Shown here: positions 1 through 6,530 of the stretch, piece after piece
How positions within the stretch are numbered: the stretch's first letter is position 1
Layout of the letters: the number at the start of each line of letters is the position of its first letter
Assembly: GCF_010727475.1 (NCBI RefSeq)
Contig: NZ_AP022567.1
Location: 4,836,001 to 4,900,000, forward strand
Source of the DNA: Mycolicibacterium mageritense
GTDB lineage: Bacteria; Actinomycetota; Actinomycetes; Mycobacteriales; Mycobacteriaceae
Direction: 5' to 3'
Length of the DNA stretch: 64,000 bases
Made by a program: the position numbers and the translations under genes
The notes under the pieces: model-generated
Databases searched by the model: none
What the model saw: only the letters and a program-made list of their open reading frames with translations
What the model was told of the DNA's origin: nothing

Positions 1-474
1 GGGGAGTGCACGTCGCTGCTGCGGGTCATTCGCGAACGGCAGATCCCGACCATGGTGTTGCACGGGGCAAGCGATGCGATTGTGCCGTTCGAAAGTGCAT
101 GTGAGGTAGCCGACGACGCAAATGCGACGCTCTACCGTGTGCGCGACGCTTGCCATTCCTGGCTCATCACCGATCCCCGTCGAGGCGCGGACTCGGTGCG
201 CCGACTGCTCGACGGCGCATTGGGTGACGTGTTGCGCCATGCCGCAGAAGCGTTGGGGGTAGACGACTGGCGTGACATCGCGGCGTGGGACCGACGCCTG
301 GTCGAGCCGGACGCCTTGGTGCGCACTCTCAACCCGGACCACAACCTGCTCGGTATGGATGTGCGCGGGCGGGTGGACATGGAACTCGTGCGGCGTGCCG
401 ATCACCCGAAGGCCGCGCGGCGCGCGGCGGTGGTGCGGGAGTTCCTGCGGCCCCGGGATGCCCGCCCCGCGTGA
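1..474 (+). CDS. Alpha/beta-hydrolase C-terminal part (5' end outside window)
   Basis: The reading frame is open from base 1, so the start lies upstream of the window. The visible 157 residues look like the C-terminal part of an alpha/beta-hydrolase. A strand ending in VLHGASD supplies the likely catalytic Asp (fragment residue 25), and a later ACHSW supplies the likely catalytic His (residue 52). The nucleophile serine would be in the missing part. After the His there is a helical tail of about 100 residues, longer than usual, ending in an Arg/Pro-rich stretch. The substrate cannot be told. It converges on the DUF6766 gene with 6 bases between the stops. It lies at the edge of a stress-gene island, but no promoter is visible for it. 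Confidence 0.7.
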   Translation, partial: GECTSLLRVIRERQIPTMVLHGASDAIVPFESACEVADDANATLYRVRDACHSWLITDPRRGADSVRRLLDGALGDVLRHAAEALGVDDWRDIAAWDRRLVEPDALVRTLNPDHNLLGMDVRGRVDMELVRRADHPKAARRAAVVREFLRPRDARPA

Positions 475-480
475 ACCGGA

Positions 481-834
481 TCAGCGCTGGGGTTGCGTGT
501 CTCCCGGCGGCGGTGTCGGCAGTCCCAGGCGGTCCTGGATGTTGTCGATCTTCGCCTCGATCCGCTCCATGTCGTCGGCGTCGACCTTGAATATCCAGTG
601 TTTCGCACCGAGGAGCAGGATGGCCTGGAACACCAGTTGGAGCCACTCGCTCTGCCAGTTCTCCAGGGTGCTCGCGAAGAAGGTGCTCCAGTACTCCGGC
701 CACGCGAACGGCTGGCCGTGCGCAGCTTGTTCGGAGCGGAACGTCTGCAGCTGTGTGACGAACTGGCCGAACCATGATCCGGCGAACAGCAACAGCAGCA
801 CATACACCGCACCCCACCGTCGAAAATGTCGCAT
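481..834 (-). CDS. DUF6766 family small membrane protein
   Basis: A 117-residue protein with two hydrophobic helices, one near residues 7-26 (VYVLLLLFAGSWFGQF) and one around residues 60-80 (VFQAILLLGAKHW). A short charged helix follows (DDMERIEAKIDNIQ) that could form a coiled coil. Trp- and Phe-rich spacing between the helices fits the DUF6766 family, which has no known function. The ATG at 834 was chosen because AAGGAGG sits 5 bases before it; an upstream in-frame ATG at 864 lacks such a site. It starts 11 bases after the iron-permease stop, so the two are probably co-transcribed from the SigF-type promoter near 1290-1313. Function is unknown; a stress-induced inner-membrane role is inference from context. 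Confidence 0.75.
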   Translation of the reverse strand: MRHFRRWGAVYVLLLLFAGSWFGQFVTQLQTFRSEQAAHGQPFAWPEYWSTFFASTLENWQSEWLQLVFQAILLLGAKHWIFKVDADDMERIEAKIDNIQDRLGLPTPPPGDTQPQR

Positions 835-844
835 TACCCCTCCT

Positions 845-1228
845 TCAGCCCTCCGACGCGGCATCGCTCCCGTGGTGAAGTTCGTCGTGCAGCTCTTCTT
901 GATCGCTGACCTCTTCGTTTTCGAGGTCGATGACGTCTTCTTTGGCGTCGGTGGTGGCCCGGATCAGCTCATCGAGCTTGATCAGGATCGCGGTGGTGTG
1001 CCGATTGGTGGTGTGCTGCAGGACGAACAACATCGGCAGTGTCACCAAGGCCGCGGCGGAATGGATGAACACCTGCCACCAGTGATCGAAGCCGGTCACC
1101 GCTCCCACCACGAAGAAGATGACCGCCGCGGCCGCGATAAGCACTGCGGTCCAACGTGATCCCACAACGCGGCTGGTGGTGTCGAGGAGCGCAGTCAACC
1201 CCTGCGGGGTGTCAGCCTTCGATGCCAT
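845..1228 (-). CDS. Low-affinity iron permease family protein
   Basis: A 127-residue protein matching the low-affinity iron permease family (PF04120). It has two transmembrane helices (WTAVLIAAAAVIFFVVGA and FIHSAAALVTLPMLFVLQ). The family-typical segment after the second helix is present: an N/H-rich turn, then ILIKLDELIRATTDAKED. An acidic C-terminal tail follows. The ATG at 1228 was chosen over a longer frame because the family-like sequence begins just after it and AGAAAGAG precedes it; the extension to 1582 is Arg-rich and unlike protein. Bacterial members are short and their transport activity is not proven. It is the first gene of a two-gene unit with the DUF6766 gene, under a SigF-type promoter. 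Confidence 0.8.
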   Translation of the reverse strand: MASKADTPQGLTALLDTTSRVVGSRWTAVLIAAAAVIFFVVGAVTGFDHWWQVFIHSAAALVTLPMLFVLQHTTNRHTTAILIKLDELIRATTDAKEDVIDLENEEVSDQEELHDELHHGSDAASEG

Positions 1229-1289
1229 CGGATCTGCGCTCTTTCTGTCAGACGTCAGGCCGGCACCGACAAGCCGGCGACCCTGGTAG

Positions 1290-1313
1290 TACCCCGTGTC
1301 GCTCGGCCGAAAC
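1290..1313 (-). promoter_or_regulatory. SigF-type promoter of the iron-permease unit
   Basis: Read on the minus strand, GTTT at -35 is followed by 15 bases and GGGTAC at -10, about 60 bases before the iron-permease ATG. This fits the mycobacterial SigF pattern GTTT-N15-17-GGGTA. A second such promoter faces the other way at 1442-1467, so the 271-base divergent region carries one for each flank. Confidence 0.65.
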
Positions 1314-1441
1314 TGCGCGAGGGCCCCGAGCTCGGCTTGGGGCTCCGCAGCAACACGTGGACAGGGAACCGGCAAGGCCCGACGACGCGCCGCCCCAGCG
1401 GTGTTGTGAACCGCGGATTCACCGCGTGGCCTGCGGCAGTG

Positions 1442-1467
1442 GGTTTGCCGACGCCTACGGCGGGTAA
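1442..1467 (+). promoter_or_regulatory. SigF-type promoter of the GAF gene
   Basis: GGTTT (1442-1446), 15 bases, then GGGTAA (1462-1467). This is a near-ideal SigF promoter. The expected transcript start is near 1474, followed by GGAGG at 1490-1494 and the GTG start at 1500. Confidence 0.7.
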
Positions 1468-1499
1468 TCAGATAATCCGATGAGTACCAGGAGGTTCCG

Positions 1500-2105
1500 G
1501 TGTCTGGCGGTGGTGTGGGAGACGCGGTGGAACTCGATGCGGCGATGACCGAGTTGGTGCGGAGATCGAGCGGCGGTGCCAATCCTGACCACTACGTGAT
1601 CCTGGCAAAGATCGTGATGGCCGCCGCTGAGCAACTGCCTGCTGTGGATCACGCCGGGGTGGCGCTGTTCGGCGAAAGCGGAGTGATCCGTTCGCTTGCA
1701 GCCACGGATGGTGATGCGCTGATGCTCGACCACGTTCAGCGGCTTTGCGGACAGGGCCCCGGCTACCAATCTGCGGCGGATGGCCGGGCCGTGCATGTCG
1801 ACGACCTGTCCGTCGAGAAGCGCTGGCCTGCCTTCGTCGAACAGGCCTCAGCACTCACGCCGATACGTTCGATTCTCATGTTCCCGCTGCTGGCAGACGG
1901 TGGCGACAGTGCGGTGCTGGCCATGTCCGCTGACGGCCCGAGCGTATTTCTGGCAGATGTGGTGAAGGCCGGCTCGGTGTTCGCCAAACACGCCGCCGGT
2001 TGTCTCGAAGCGGCACGCAATCAACCGCCGGTGCGTTGCCACGTCGCCGCGGTGGGTTCCCGCTCACGACGCCCTCAAGGAGTCAGTCGCTGGGTGCGCC
2101 ACTGA
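1500..2105 (+). CDS. GAF-domain protein
   Basis: A 201-residue protein. Residues about 30-165 read as a GAF sensory domain like those of mycobacterial GAF-ANTAR proteins: AAEQLPAVDHAGVALF at the start, a central RLCGQGPGYQSAADGRAVHVDDL, and PIRSILMFPLLADG near the end. These domains bind small ligands, haem or partner proteins. The C-terminal 40 residues are Arg-rich and show no ANTAR, HTH or cyclase domain, so no output domain is present. The GTG at 1500 is preceded by GGAGG at a 5-base distance and by a SigF-type promoter. It may act as a stand-alone sensor for the neighbouring stress genes, but this is inference. Confidence 0.7.
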   Translation: MSGGGVGDAVELDAAMTELVRRSSGGANPDHYVILAKIVMAAAEQLPAVDHAGVALFGESGVIRSLAATDGDALMLDHVQRLCGQGPGYQSAADGRAVHVDDLSVEKRWPAFVEQASALTPIRSILMFPLLADGGDSAVLAMSADGPSVFLADVVKAGSVFAKHAAGCLEAARNQPPVRCHVAAVGSRSRRPQGVSRWVRH

Positions 2106-2150
2106 TGCCGCTGCGCGGGCCGTGGCGACCGGTGTGAATCGACCCGTGGT

Positions 2151-2175
2151 GTTTGGTCGGTCGGCGCCCGGGTAC
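2151..2175 (+). promoter_or_regulatory. SigF-type promoter of the unassigned gene at 2213
   Basis: GTTT (2151-2154), 15 bases, GGGTAC (2170-2175). The pattern and spacing match the two promoters at 1290-1313 and 1442-1467. The start codon region lies about 35 bases downstream, with GAGAGGG between. Confidence 0.65.
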
Positions 2176-2212
2176 CTCCCCGGGCAGCCTGAACCCGACG
2201 AGAGGGTCCGTG

Positions 2213-2941
2213 ATGAGGACGATGCCCCACCCGCGCGCTGCCATGAAGACGGTTGGTGCACGTGCGTCCAGCGCTGTCAGCGGTCCCTTCCAATGGATTG
2301 CCGCCCTGCGGAACGGCAGGGTCTTTCATCCCGACGGTGTGCTGACAACGGGCTCCCTTGAACGGACTGCACCCGCGGGCGACGGTCTGCCCGTCGAAAC
2401 CACTCACGACGTGGTGGCTCGGCTGTCCAAAGGGCTCGGCCTGCCGGGCGCGGTGCCTGACATCATCGGACTCGCCGTGCGGTTGCCACCGCAGCAGTCC
2501 GCCGCGACGCCGTGGGACATCCTGCTTGCGTCTGCCGGTACCGGCCCAGCCGGCCGTGTCGTCGGCGTGCGGCCCGCGCTTCGGTGGTCCGGCCAGCCGC
2601 TTTCCAGCGTGATGCCGGTGCGGTACCACAACCGAAATTGGTGGATCAGCGCGCGAATGGTCGACGACATCAACGGCTTTGGTGTACCGCTCGCCGATGT
2701 GCGAGATCGGTTGCGCGACAGCGGTGTGCGGTTCGACATCGATCAAGCCTGTGGCGCGCAACCGTTTCGGCCCTTGGCCCGGCTGACTCTGCGCGGCGTC
2801 GTACCGTCCGATGCGGCACACGACGTGGCGTTCGACCCGGTCTTGCACGTCGCACCCGGAGTGCGGCCGGCGCCACAGTGGCTGGCTTCGTTGCGCGCGC
2901 ACGCCTACGACCGCAGCCGGCGTGGCCGTCATGCCGGGTGA
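2213..2941 (+). CDS. Conserved protein of unassigned function, possibly catalase-fold
   Basis: A 242-residue soluble protein. Segments such as NGRVFHPDGVLTTGSL, then LSKGLGLPGAVPDIIGLAVR and PWDILLASAGTG, resemble the order of the barrel in haem-catalase-like proteins (substrate channel, then KG.GLPG, then a D-x-x-G-x-A strand). The haem-binding Tyr motif and catalytic His-Asn pair of true catalases were not found. Relatives in mycobacteria are often labelled phosphodiesterase, without evidence known to me. ATG 2213 (or GTG 2210) follows GAGAGGG and a SigF-type promoter. It lies 33 bases before the hemerythrin gene and probably shares its transcript. The catalase-fold idea is a guess from motif order. 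Confidence 0.6.
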   Translation: MRTMPHPRAAMKTVGARASSAVSGPFQWIAALRNGRVFHPDGVLTTGSLERTAPAGDGLPVETTHDVVARLSKGLGLPGAVPDIIGLAVRLPPQQSAATPWDILLASAGTGPAGRVVGVRPALRWSGQPLSSVMPVRYHNRNWWISARMVDDINGFGVPLADVRDRLRDSGVRFDIDQACGAQPFRPLARLTLRGVVPSDAAHDVAFDPVLHVAPGVRPAPQWLASLRAHAYDRSRRGRHAG

Positions 2942-2974
2942 GTTCAGCGGTTATGTCCGGAACGGAGGAGATTG

Positions 2975-3559
2975 ATGGATGCACTGGCATTTCTGCGCAG
3001 CGACCACGAGAGCGTGTTGGGCATGCTCGAAGTGCTCGAAGGCGCGCCGCGTGGCGAAGGCGCCACCGCAAGCGGCCTCAAAACGATGGTGACCAACTTG
3101 ATCATCGCGGAATCCCAACACGAGGCAATCGAAGAGCAGCTGTTCTGGCCGGCCGTACGGCAGGCCCTCGATGACGGCGACGAACTCGCCGATCGGGCGA
3201 TCGACCAGGAGGAGGCCGGCAAGAAGCTGCTGCAGCGCCTCGAGGACGGCGAGCCGGGCCAGGCCGATTACCACGATGCCCTCGACGAGTTCATCAAGGC
3301 AGGCCGAGAACACATCACATACGAGCAAGAGGTGGTGTGGCCGCGGTTCTCGGCCGCTGTGAGCGCCGGTGACCTGGACAAGCTGGGCGCCGAGCTTGAG
3401 GCGGCCAAGAAGCTGGCGCCCACCCGCCCGCATCCCGGCACGCCGTCGAGTCAGGGCGCCCAGATGACCATGGGCATGGGCGCGGCGATCATCGACCACG
3501 TCCGCGACGCGGTGAGCGGACGTGACGACAAGAACCCACCGGATCCGCCCGATCAGTAA
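2975..3559 (+). CDS. Hemerythrin HHE-domain protein
   Basis: A 194-residue protein. Residues about 5-140 form an all-helical hemerythrin-like domain with the expected iron-ligand pattern: DHESVL in helix 1, ESQHEAIEEQLFWP in helix 2 and HITYEQEVVWP in helix 4. Such proteins carry a di-iron centre and bind oxygen, NO or peroxide. The C-terminal 50 residues are Pro/Gly-rich and low in complexity. ATG 2975 has GGAGGAG just before it. It follows a SigF-driven gene and faces a manganese catalase across a shared terminator, which suggests a joint role in handling reactive oxygen or NO. The ligand specificity cannot be told from sequence. Confidence 0.85.
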   Translation: MDALAFLRSDHESVLGMLEVLEGAPRGEGATASGLKTMVTNLIIAESQHEAIEEQLFWPAVRQALDDGDELADRAIDQEEAGKKLLQRLEDGEPGQADYHDALDEFIKAGREHITYEQEVVWPRFSAAVSAGDLDKLGAELEAAKKLAPTRPHPGTPSSQGAQMTMGMGAAIIDHVRDAVSGRDDKNPPDPPDQ

Positions 3560-3573
3560 CGGGCAAAAGCGGA

Positions 3574-3597
3574 GGGGCCGGCGCTTCAGCCGGCCCC
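3574..3597. terminator. Bidirectional hairpin between hemerythrin and Mn-catalase genes
   Basis: A perfect 9-base stem (GGGGCCGGC / GCCGGCCCC) with a 6-base loop lies between two convergent stops. There is only a short T-run after it (GGCGTTTTCC on the + side), so it can work as a terminator for both directions. Confidence 0.6.
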
Positions 3598-3610
3598 TGG
3601 CGTTTTCCGG

Positions 3611-4504
3611 TTACGTTGTGGCTGTGTGCTGTTCGTGAGTGAACGGCTTTTCGCTGTGAACCGCGGGTTCACCGTCGGGATTGTTCTCGACGCCCTTGTT
3701 CTCGCGCATCGAGCTGCCGAGCCAATCGTCGGCAGGAGACTTCACGTACTTCCATTTCATCCCGTCGGGCCACGGTCCCTGCCCTTGATTCCACGGTCCG
3801 CGGACATCGCCTTTGCCGTTGGACATGTTGAACGCGACGTTCTGGAAGCGGTCGTCGCCTGCCAGCGTGCCGGGCGGGAAGTTCACCGGCAGTTCGTTGA
3901 GCGCCGCCGTGAACTGCTGGTAGTGCGCGACCTCGCGGGTCATGAGGAAGGTGAGCGTGTCCTGAACACCCGGATCGTCGGTGAACTGCTTGAGGTACTC
4001 GTAGACGATCTTGGCCCGCGACTCGGCGGCCAAGTTGCTGCGCAGATCCACCGACGGATCTCCGTTGGAGTTCACGTATGCACCCGACCACGGCACGCCG
4101 GCCGAGTTGCTGACATCGGGGCCGCCGCCCGTGAGCGCAAAGTACAAGGGATTGACGGCAACCTGGTGGATGGCCTCTTCACGGCCTTCGGGGCTCGCCA
4201 CCGCCGGCATCCAGTCACAGCGCTCGTTCGCCAACTTGAGATCGTCGTTCAGACCGTCGAGCAGCATCGTGATCGTCGCTCCGACCATCTCCAGATGGCT
4301 CAGCTCCTCGGTCGCGATGTCCATGAAGAGGTCGTACATCTTGGGGTTCTTCTGACGCAGCACAAACGCCTGCGTGAAGTACTGCATCGCCGCCTTGAGT
4401 TCGCCGTTCGCGCCGCCGAACTGCTCTTGCAGGATGGTCGCGAATCGTGGGTCGGGTTGGCTCACCCGGACTTCGAATTGCAGGTCTTTGTTGTGGATGA
4501 ACAT
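3611..4504 (-). CDS. Manganese catalase
   Basis: A 297-residue non-haem catalase that breaks hydrogen peroxide into water and oxygen at a di-manganese centre. The five metal ligands expected from the family are all present: E35, E67 and H70 (in TEELSHLE), E160 (NLAAESR) and H193 (REVAHYQ). The C-terminal 60 residues are the usual Pro/Gly/Trp-rich tail. ATG 4504 was chosen since MFIHNKDLQ is the common N-terminus and GAGGAG precedes it. Transcription is probably from a SigF-like promoter at 4542-4568. It is likely cytosolic. Confidence 0.93.
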   Translation of the reverse strand: MFIHNKDLQFEVRVSQPDPRFATILQEQFGGANGELKAAMQYFTQAFVLRQKNPKMYDLFMDIATEELSHLEMVGATITMLLDGLNDDLKLANERCDWMPAVASPEGREEAIHQVAVNPLYFALTGGGPDVSNSAGVPWSGAYVNSNGDPSVDLRSNLAAESRAKIVYEYLKQFTDDPGVQDTLTFLMTREVAHYQQFTAALNELPVNFPPGTLAGDDRFQNVAFNMSNGKGDVRGPWNQGQGPWPDGMKWKYVKSPADDWLGSSMRENKGVENNPDGEPAVHSEKPFTHEQHTATT

Positions 4505-4541
4505 TGGCGCTCCTCGGGCTGCGTCGGGCTGATCCCGCCGC

Positions 4542-4568
4542 ATACCACGCAAACGACCGCGTCAAACC
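4542..4568 (-). promoter_or_regulatory. Probable SigF-like promoter of the Mn-catalase gene
   Basis: On the minus strand: GGTTT, 16 bases, TGGTAT. This differs from the GGGTAT ideal at one position. It is about 40 bases before the ATG. Weaker than the three promoters at 1290, 1442 and 2151. Confidence 0.45.
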
Positions 4569-4618
4569 CGTTTGACGAGTTGCGTGTGCGCCGACGCCGA
4601 TGCACGCCGCGGCACGCC

Positions 4619-5035
4619 TCACACGTAACGGCGCGCCAGGTTCTCGACTCCGGCGGCAAGGAAGCGGCGGACCACGCTCGCCACTTCCGTCTCATCGCCT
4701 GCGGTCACCTCGAAGTCCGCGGACCAGATGACGGTGCTGTGTTGCCCGTCCTCAGGACGGGCGCTGAAGTCACCGACATAGTGGTCGACGGGCATGTCGG
4801 TGGACATGATCTCGTACCGATATCGATGGTCTTCGGGATTCAGCGCGATGAGCCGCTCAACCTGGTGTTGGTTGTCGCGTGTTTCGGCCGCCCGGAGCGC
4901 ACCGATCTCATCACCGCTTCCTTCCACTCGTGCCAGCATCGGGTGCCACTCGGCCACGGCGTGAAACGGCCCGATCTCGCGCCACAATTCGTCGATGTTG
5001 CGATCCACCAGTGCGGTCGCCTCTACGTGTGCCAT
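4619..5035 (-). CDS. SRPBCC (START/Bet v1-like) family protein
   Basis: A 138-residue protein of the SRPBCC fold, a hydrophobic-cavity domain that binds lipids, polyketides or other ligands. Typical signs are the opening ATALVDRNIDELWREIGPF, then WHPMLARVEG, a central RLIALNPEDHRYRYEI, and a long C-terminal helix after SADFEVTAGDETEVA. No catalytic residues can be named. ATG 5035 is preceded by GGAAGGAA. It begins 21 bases after the DUF3040 gene stop, so the two likely form one transcript. The ligand and role are unknown. Confidence 0.75.
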   Translation of the reverse strand: MAHVEATALVDRNIDELWREIGPFHAVAEWHPMLARVEGSGDEIGALRAAETRDNQHQVERLIALNPEDHRYRYEIMSTDMPVDHYVGDFSARPEDGQHSTVIWSADFEVTAGDETEVASVVRRFLAAGVENLARRYV

Positions 5036-5055
5036 TGCCGTTCCTTCCGCGTAGG

Positions 5056-5406
5056 TCAGCCGTTCGCTGTCGGCTCGCCTCTTCGCCGTGTCCACACTCT
5101 GTGGGCCGAGATCCCCTCGGGCAAGAGCGACGGTTTGCCCGGTCCGGTCACGAGATAGACCGCGCCGGCGAGCATCAACAAGTAGCCCAGCACGGATGCC
5201 GTCAACAGCGCGGCGATCATGGTGGGCACAACGATCATCGCAGCGACCATGGCGGCCAGCCCGCTCACGATGAGGGCCGCCGCCTTCATCCGCCGAACCG
5301 CGACCCGGTACGGAGCCCGTAGGTGCTGAGCGAGTTTCGGATCGTCACTCTGCAGTTCCCGCTCGATGTCCGCGAGCAGGTGCTTTTCATAATCGGAGAG
5401 CGGCAT
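5056..5406 (-). CDS. DUF3040 small membrane protein
   Basis: A 116-residue protein of the actinobacterial DUF3040 family. It opens with MPLSDYEKHLLADIERELQ, which is the family hallmark, then has two adjacent membrane helices (AALIVSGLAAMVAAMIV and AALLTASVLGYLLMLAG). ATG 5406 has GGAAGGAGA before it. Function of the family is unknown. It is first in a probable two-gene unit with the SRPBCC gene. A poor SigF-like match lies near 5485-5510, with two mismatches, and is not claimed as a promoter. Confidence 0.75.
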   Translation of the reverse strand: MPLSDYEKHLLADIERELQSDDPKLAQHLRAPYRVAVRRMKAAALIVSGLAAMVAAMIVVPTMIAALLTASVLGYLLMLAGAVYLVTGPGKPSLLPEGISAHRVWTRRRGEPTANG

Positions 5407-5535
5407 CTTCTCTCCTTCCGCCGCCATCATGCCGGTGACCCGCTGGGCGTCGAATCCATCGTCTTTGGGATTCCCTGACACGGGCATGCATACACGTCGT
5501 GGAGCCGACGAAATCCCGCAGTCGGTCTCTCGAAA

Positions 5536-6177
5536 CTATCGCGACGGCGCGCTGTGTTCCCAGAGCTCGGCGACCGACACCCCCGCCGCGGCCAGCATGC
5601 GGCGCAGCAGCGGCAGGCTCAGCCCGATGACGTTCGACGGGTCGCCGTCGATGCGCTCGACGAACCAACTGCCGAGCCCGTCGAGAGTGAAACCGCCCGC
5701 CACGCCCAGCGGTTCGCCGCTGTCCAGGTACGCCTCCAGATCGGCGGCCGATGGCTTGGCAAAATGCACTGTGGTGACCGCTGATTCGACTTTGCGGGAG
5801 ACGACGTCGCGGTTGCGCACGGTGACCAGGGCGTGCCCGGTGTGCAACTGGGCGGACTGTCCGGCCATCGCCCGCCACTGGCGTCGCGCCGCATCGACGG
5901 TTCCGGGCTTACCGCACAGCGCACCATCGAGATACAGCATGGAATCGCAACCGATGACGACGCAGTCCTCCGCGATGGCCGCAGGCAGACGTGTCACCAC
6001 ATCGTCGGCCTTGGCAGCGGCCAGGGCACCGACCACCTGCTCGGGTGGTGCGTCGCCCACAGCCGCGATGACGGCGTCCTCGTCGACGCCGGACACCACG
6101 ACCACCGGGTCGACCCCGGCCTGCCGCAGCACACCCAGCCGGCCCGACGATGCCGAACCCAGGACGACTCGGGTCAT
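5536..6177 (-). CDS. maf: Maf-like nucleoside triphosphate pyrophosphatase
   Basis: A 213-residue Maf/HAM1-fold enzyme that hydrolyses NTPs, often modified or non-canonical ones, to NMP and pyrophosphate. It shows the family N-terminal motif SASSGRLGVL (residues 8-17), the metal-site segment VIGCDSMLYLDG, and GKPGTVDAARR. Late conserved segments are GVAGGFTLDGLG and DPSNVIGLSLPLL. The gene lies 51 bases after accE5 on the same strand; accD5-accE5-maf is the usual mycobacterial order. In M. tuberculosis the next gene is sseA, which is absent here and replaced by the stress island. Confidence 0.93.
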   Translation of the reverse strand: MTRVVLGSASSGRLGVLRQAGVDPVVVVSGVDEDAVIAAVGDAPPEQVVGALAAAKADDVVTRLPAAIAEDCVVIGCDSMLYLDGALCGKPGTVDAARRQWRAMAGQSAQLHTGHALVTVRNRDVVSRKVESAVTTVHFAKPSAADLEAYLDSGEPLGVAGGFTLDGLGSWFVERIDGDPSNVIGLSLPLLRRMLAAAGVSVAELWEHSAPSR

Positions 6178-6228
6178 CTCATCGGTGCCGTTTCTTCTTC
6201 GCGCAAGCGCTCACTGGTGCTGTTTGCG

Positions 6229-6528
6229 TCAGCGCCGGATGTGGGTCCGCTCCAACAACGTCACCCGCTGCCAGCTGAAGATCGCATAGCGCAGCTTGTC
6301 GACCGGGTGGCCCCACAGGTTGCGGTCCCGCTTGACCGGCTCGGCGCCGCCGCCGGCCGCGCCCAGCACAGCCATCAGCGCGGCCATGTCCTCGTCGGTC
6401 GGGTTACCGCTCAGCACCTTGATGTGGGCCTCGTGGTCAGCCTGGGCTTCCGCGGCCGCCTCGTTCGCGCTCACAGCAGCTGAATCGTTCGCCCCGCTCA
6501 CAGCAGCTGAATCGTTCGCCCCGCTCAC
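6229..6528 (-). CDS. accE5: Acyl-CoA carboxylase epsilon subunit AccE5
   Basis: A 99-residue protein. Its last 60 residues match the epsilon subunit that stabilises the AccA3-AccD5 complex in mycobacteria (HIKVLSGNPTDEDMAALMAVL, then NLWGHPVDKLRYAIFSWQ). The GTG at 6528 overlaps the accD5 stop (GTGA), so translation is probably coupled. The N-terminus contains a 9-residue unit, VSGANDSAA, twice in a row, caused by a 27-base tandem repeat. The second unit also begins with GTG and could act as an alternative start. The N-terminal region of epsilon subunits is variable and probably disordered. Confidence 0.9.
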   Translation of the reverse strand: MSGANDSAAVSGANDSAAVSANEAAAEAQADHEAHIKVLSGNPTDEDMAALMAVLGAAGGGAEPVKRDRNLWGHPVDKLRYAIFSWQRVTLLERTHIRR

Positions 6529-6530
6529 AG
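6469..6530 (-). repeat. 27-base tandem repeat at the accE5 start
   Basis: Two exact copies of a 27-base unit (6469-6495 and 6496-6522) plus the first 8 bases of a third. The repeat is in frame with accE5 and duplicates VSGANDSAA including its GTG codon. A copy-number change would add or remove nine residues without a frameshift. Confidence 0.9.

Noticed and set aside
3626..5158. A 510-codon open frame on the + strand
   Set aside because: It runs antisense through the Mn-catalase and SRPBCC genes; its translation is Arg/His/Val-rich and resembles no protein, as is usual for mirrored GC-rich codons.
6469..6530. Tandem repeat as a small CRISPR array
   Set aside because: The copies abut with no spacers and lie inside a coding sequence.
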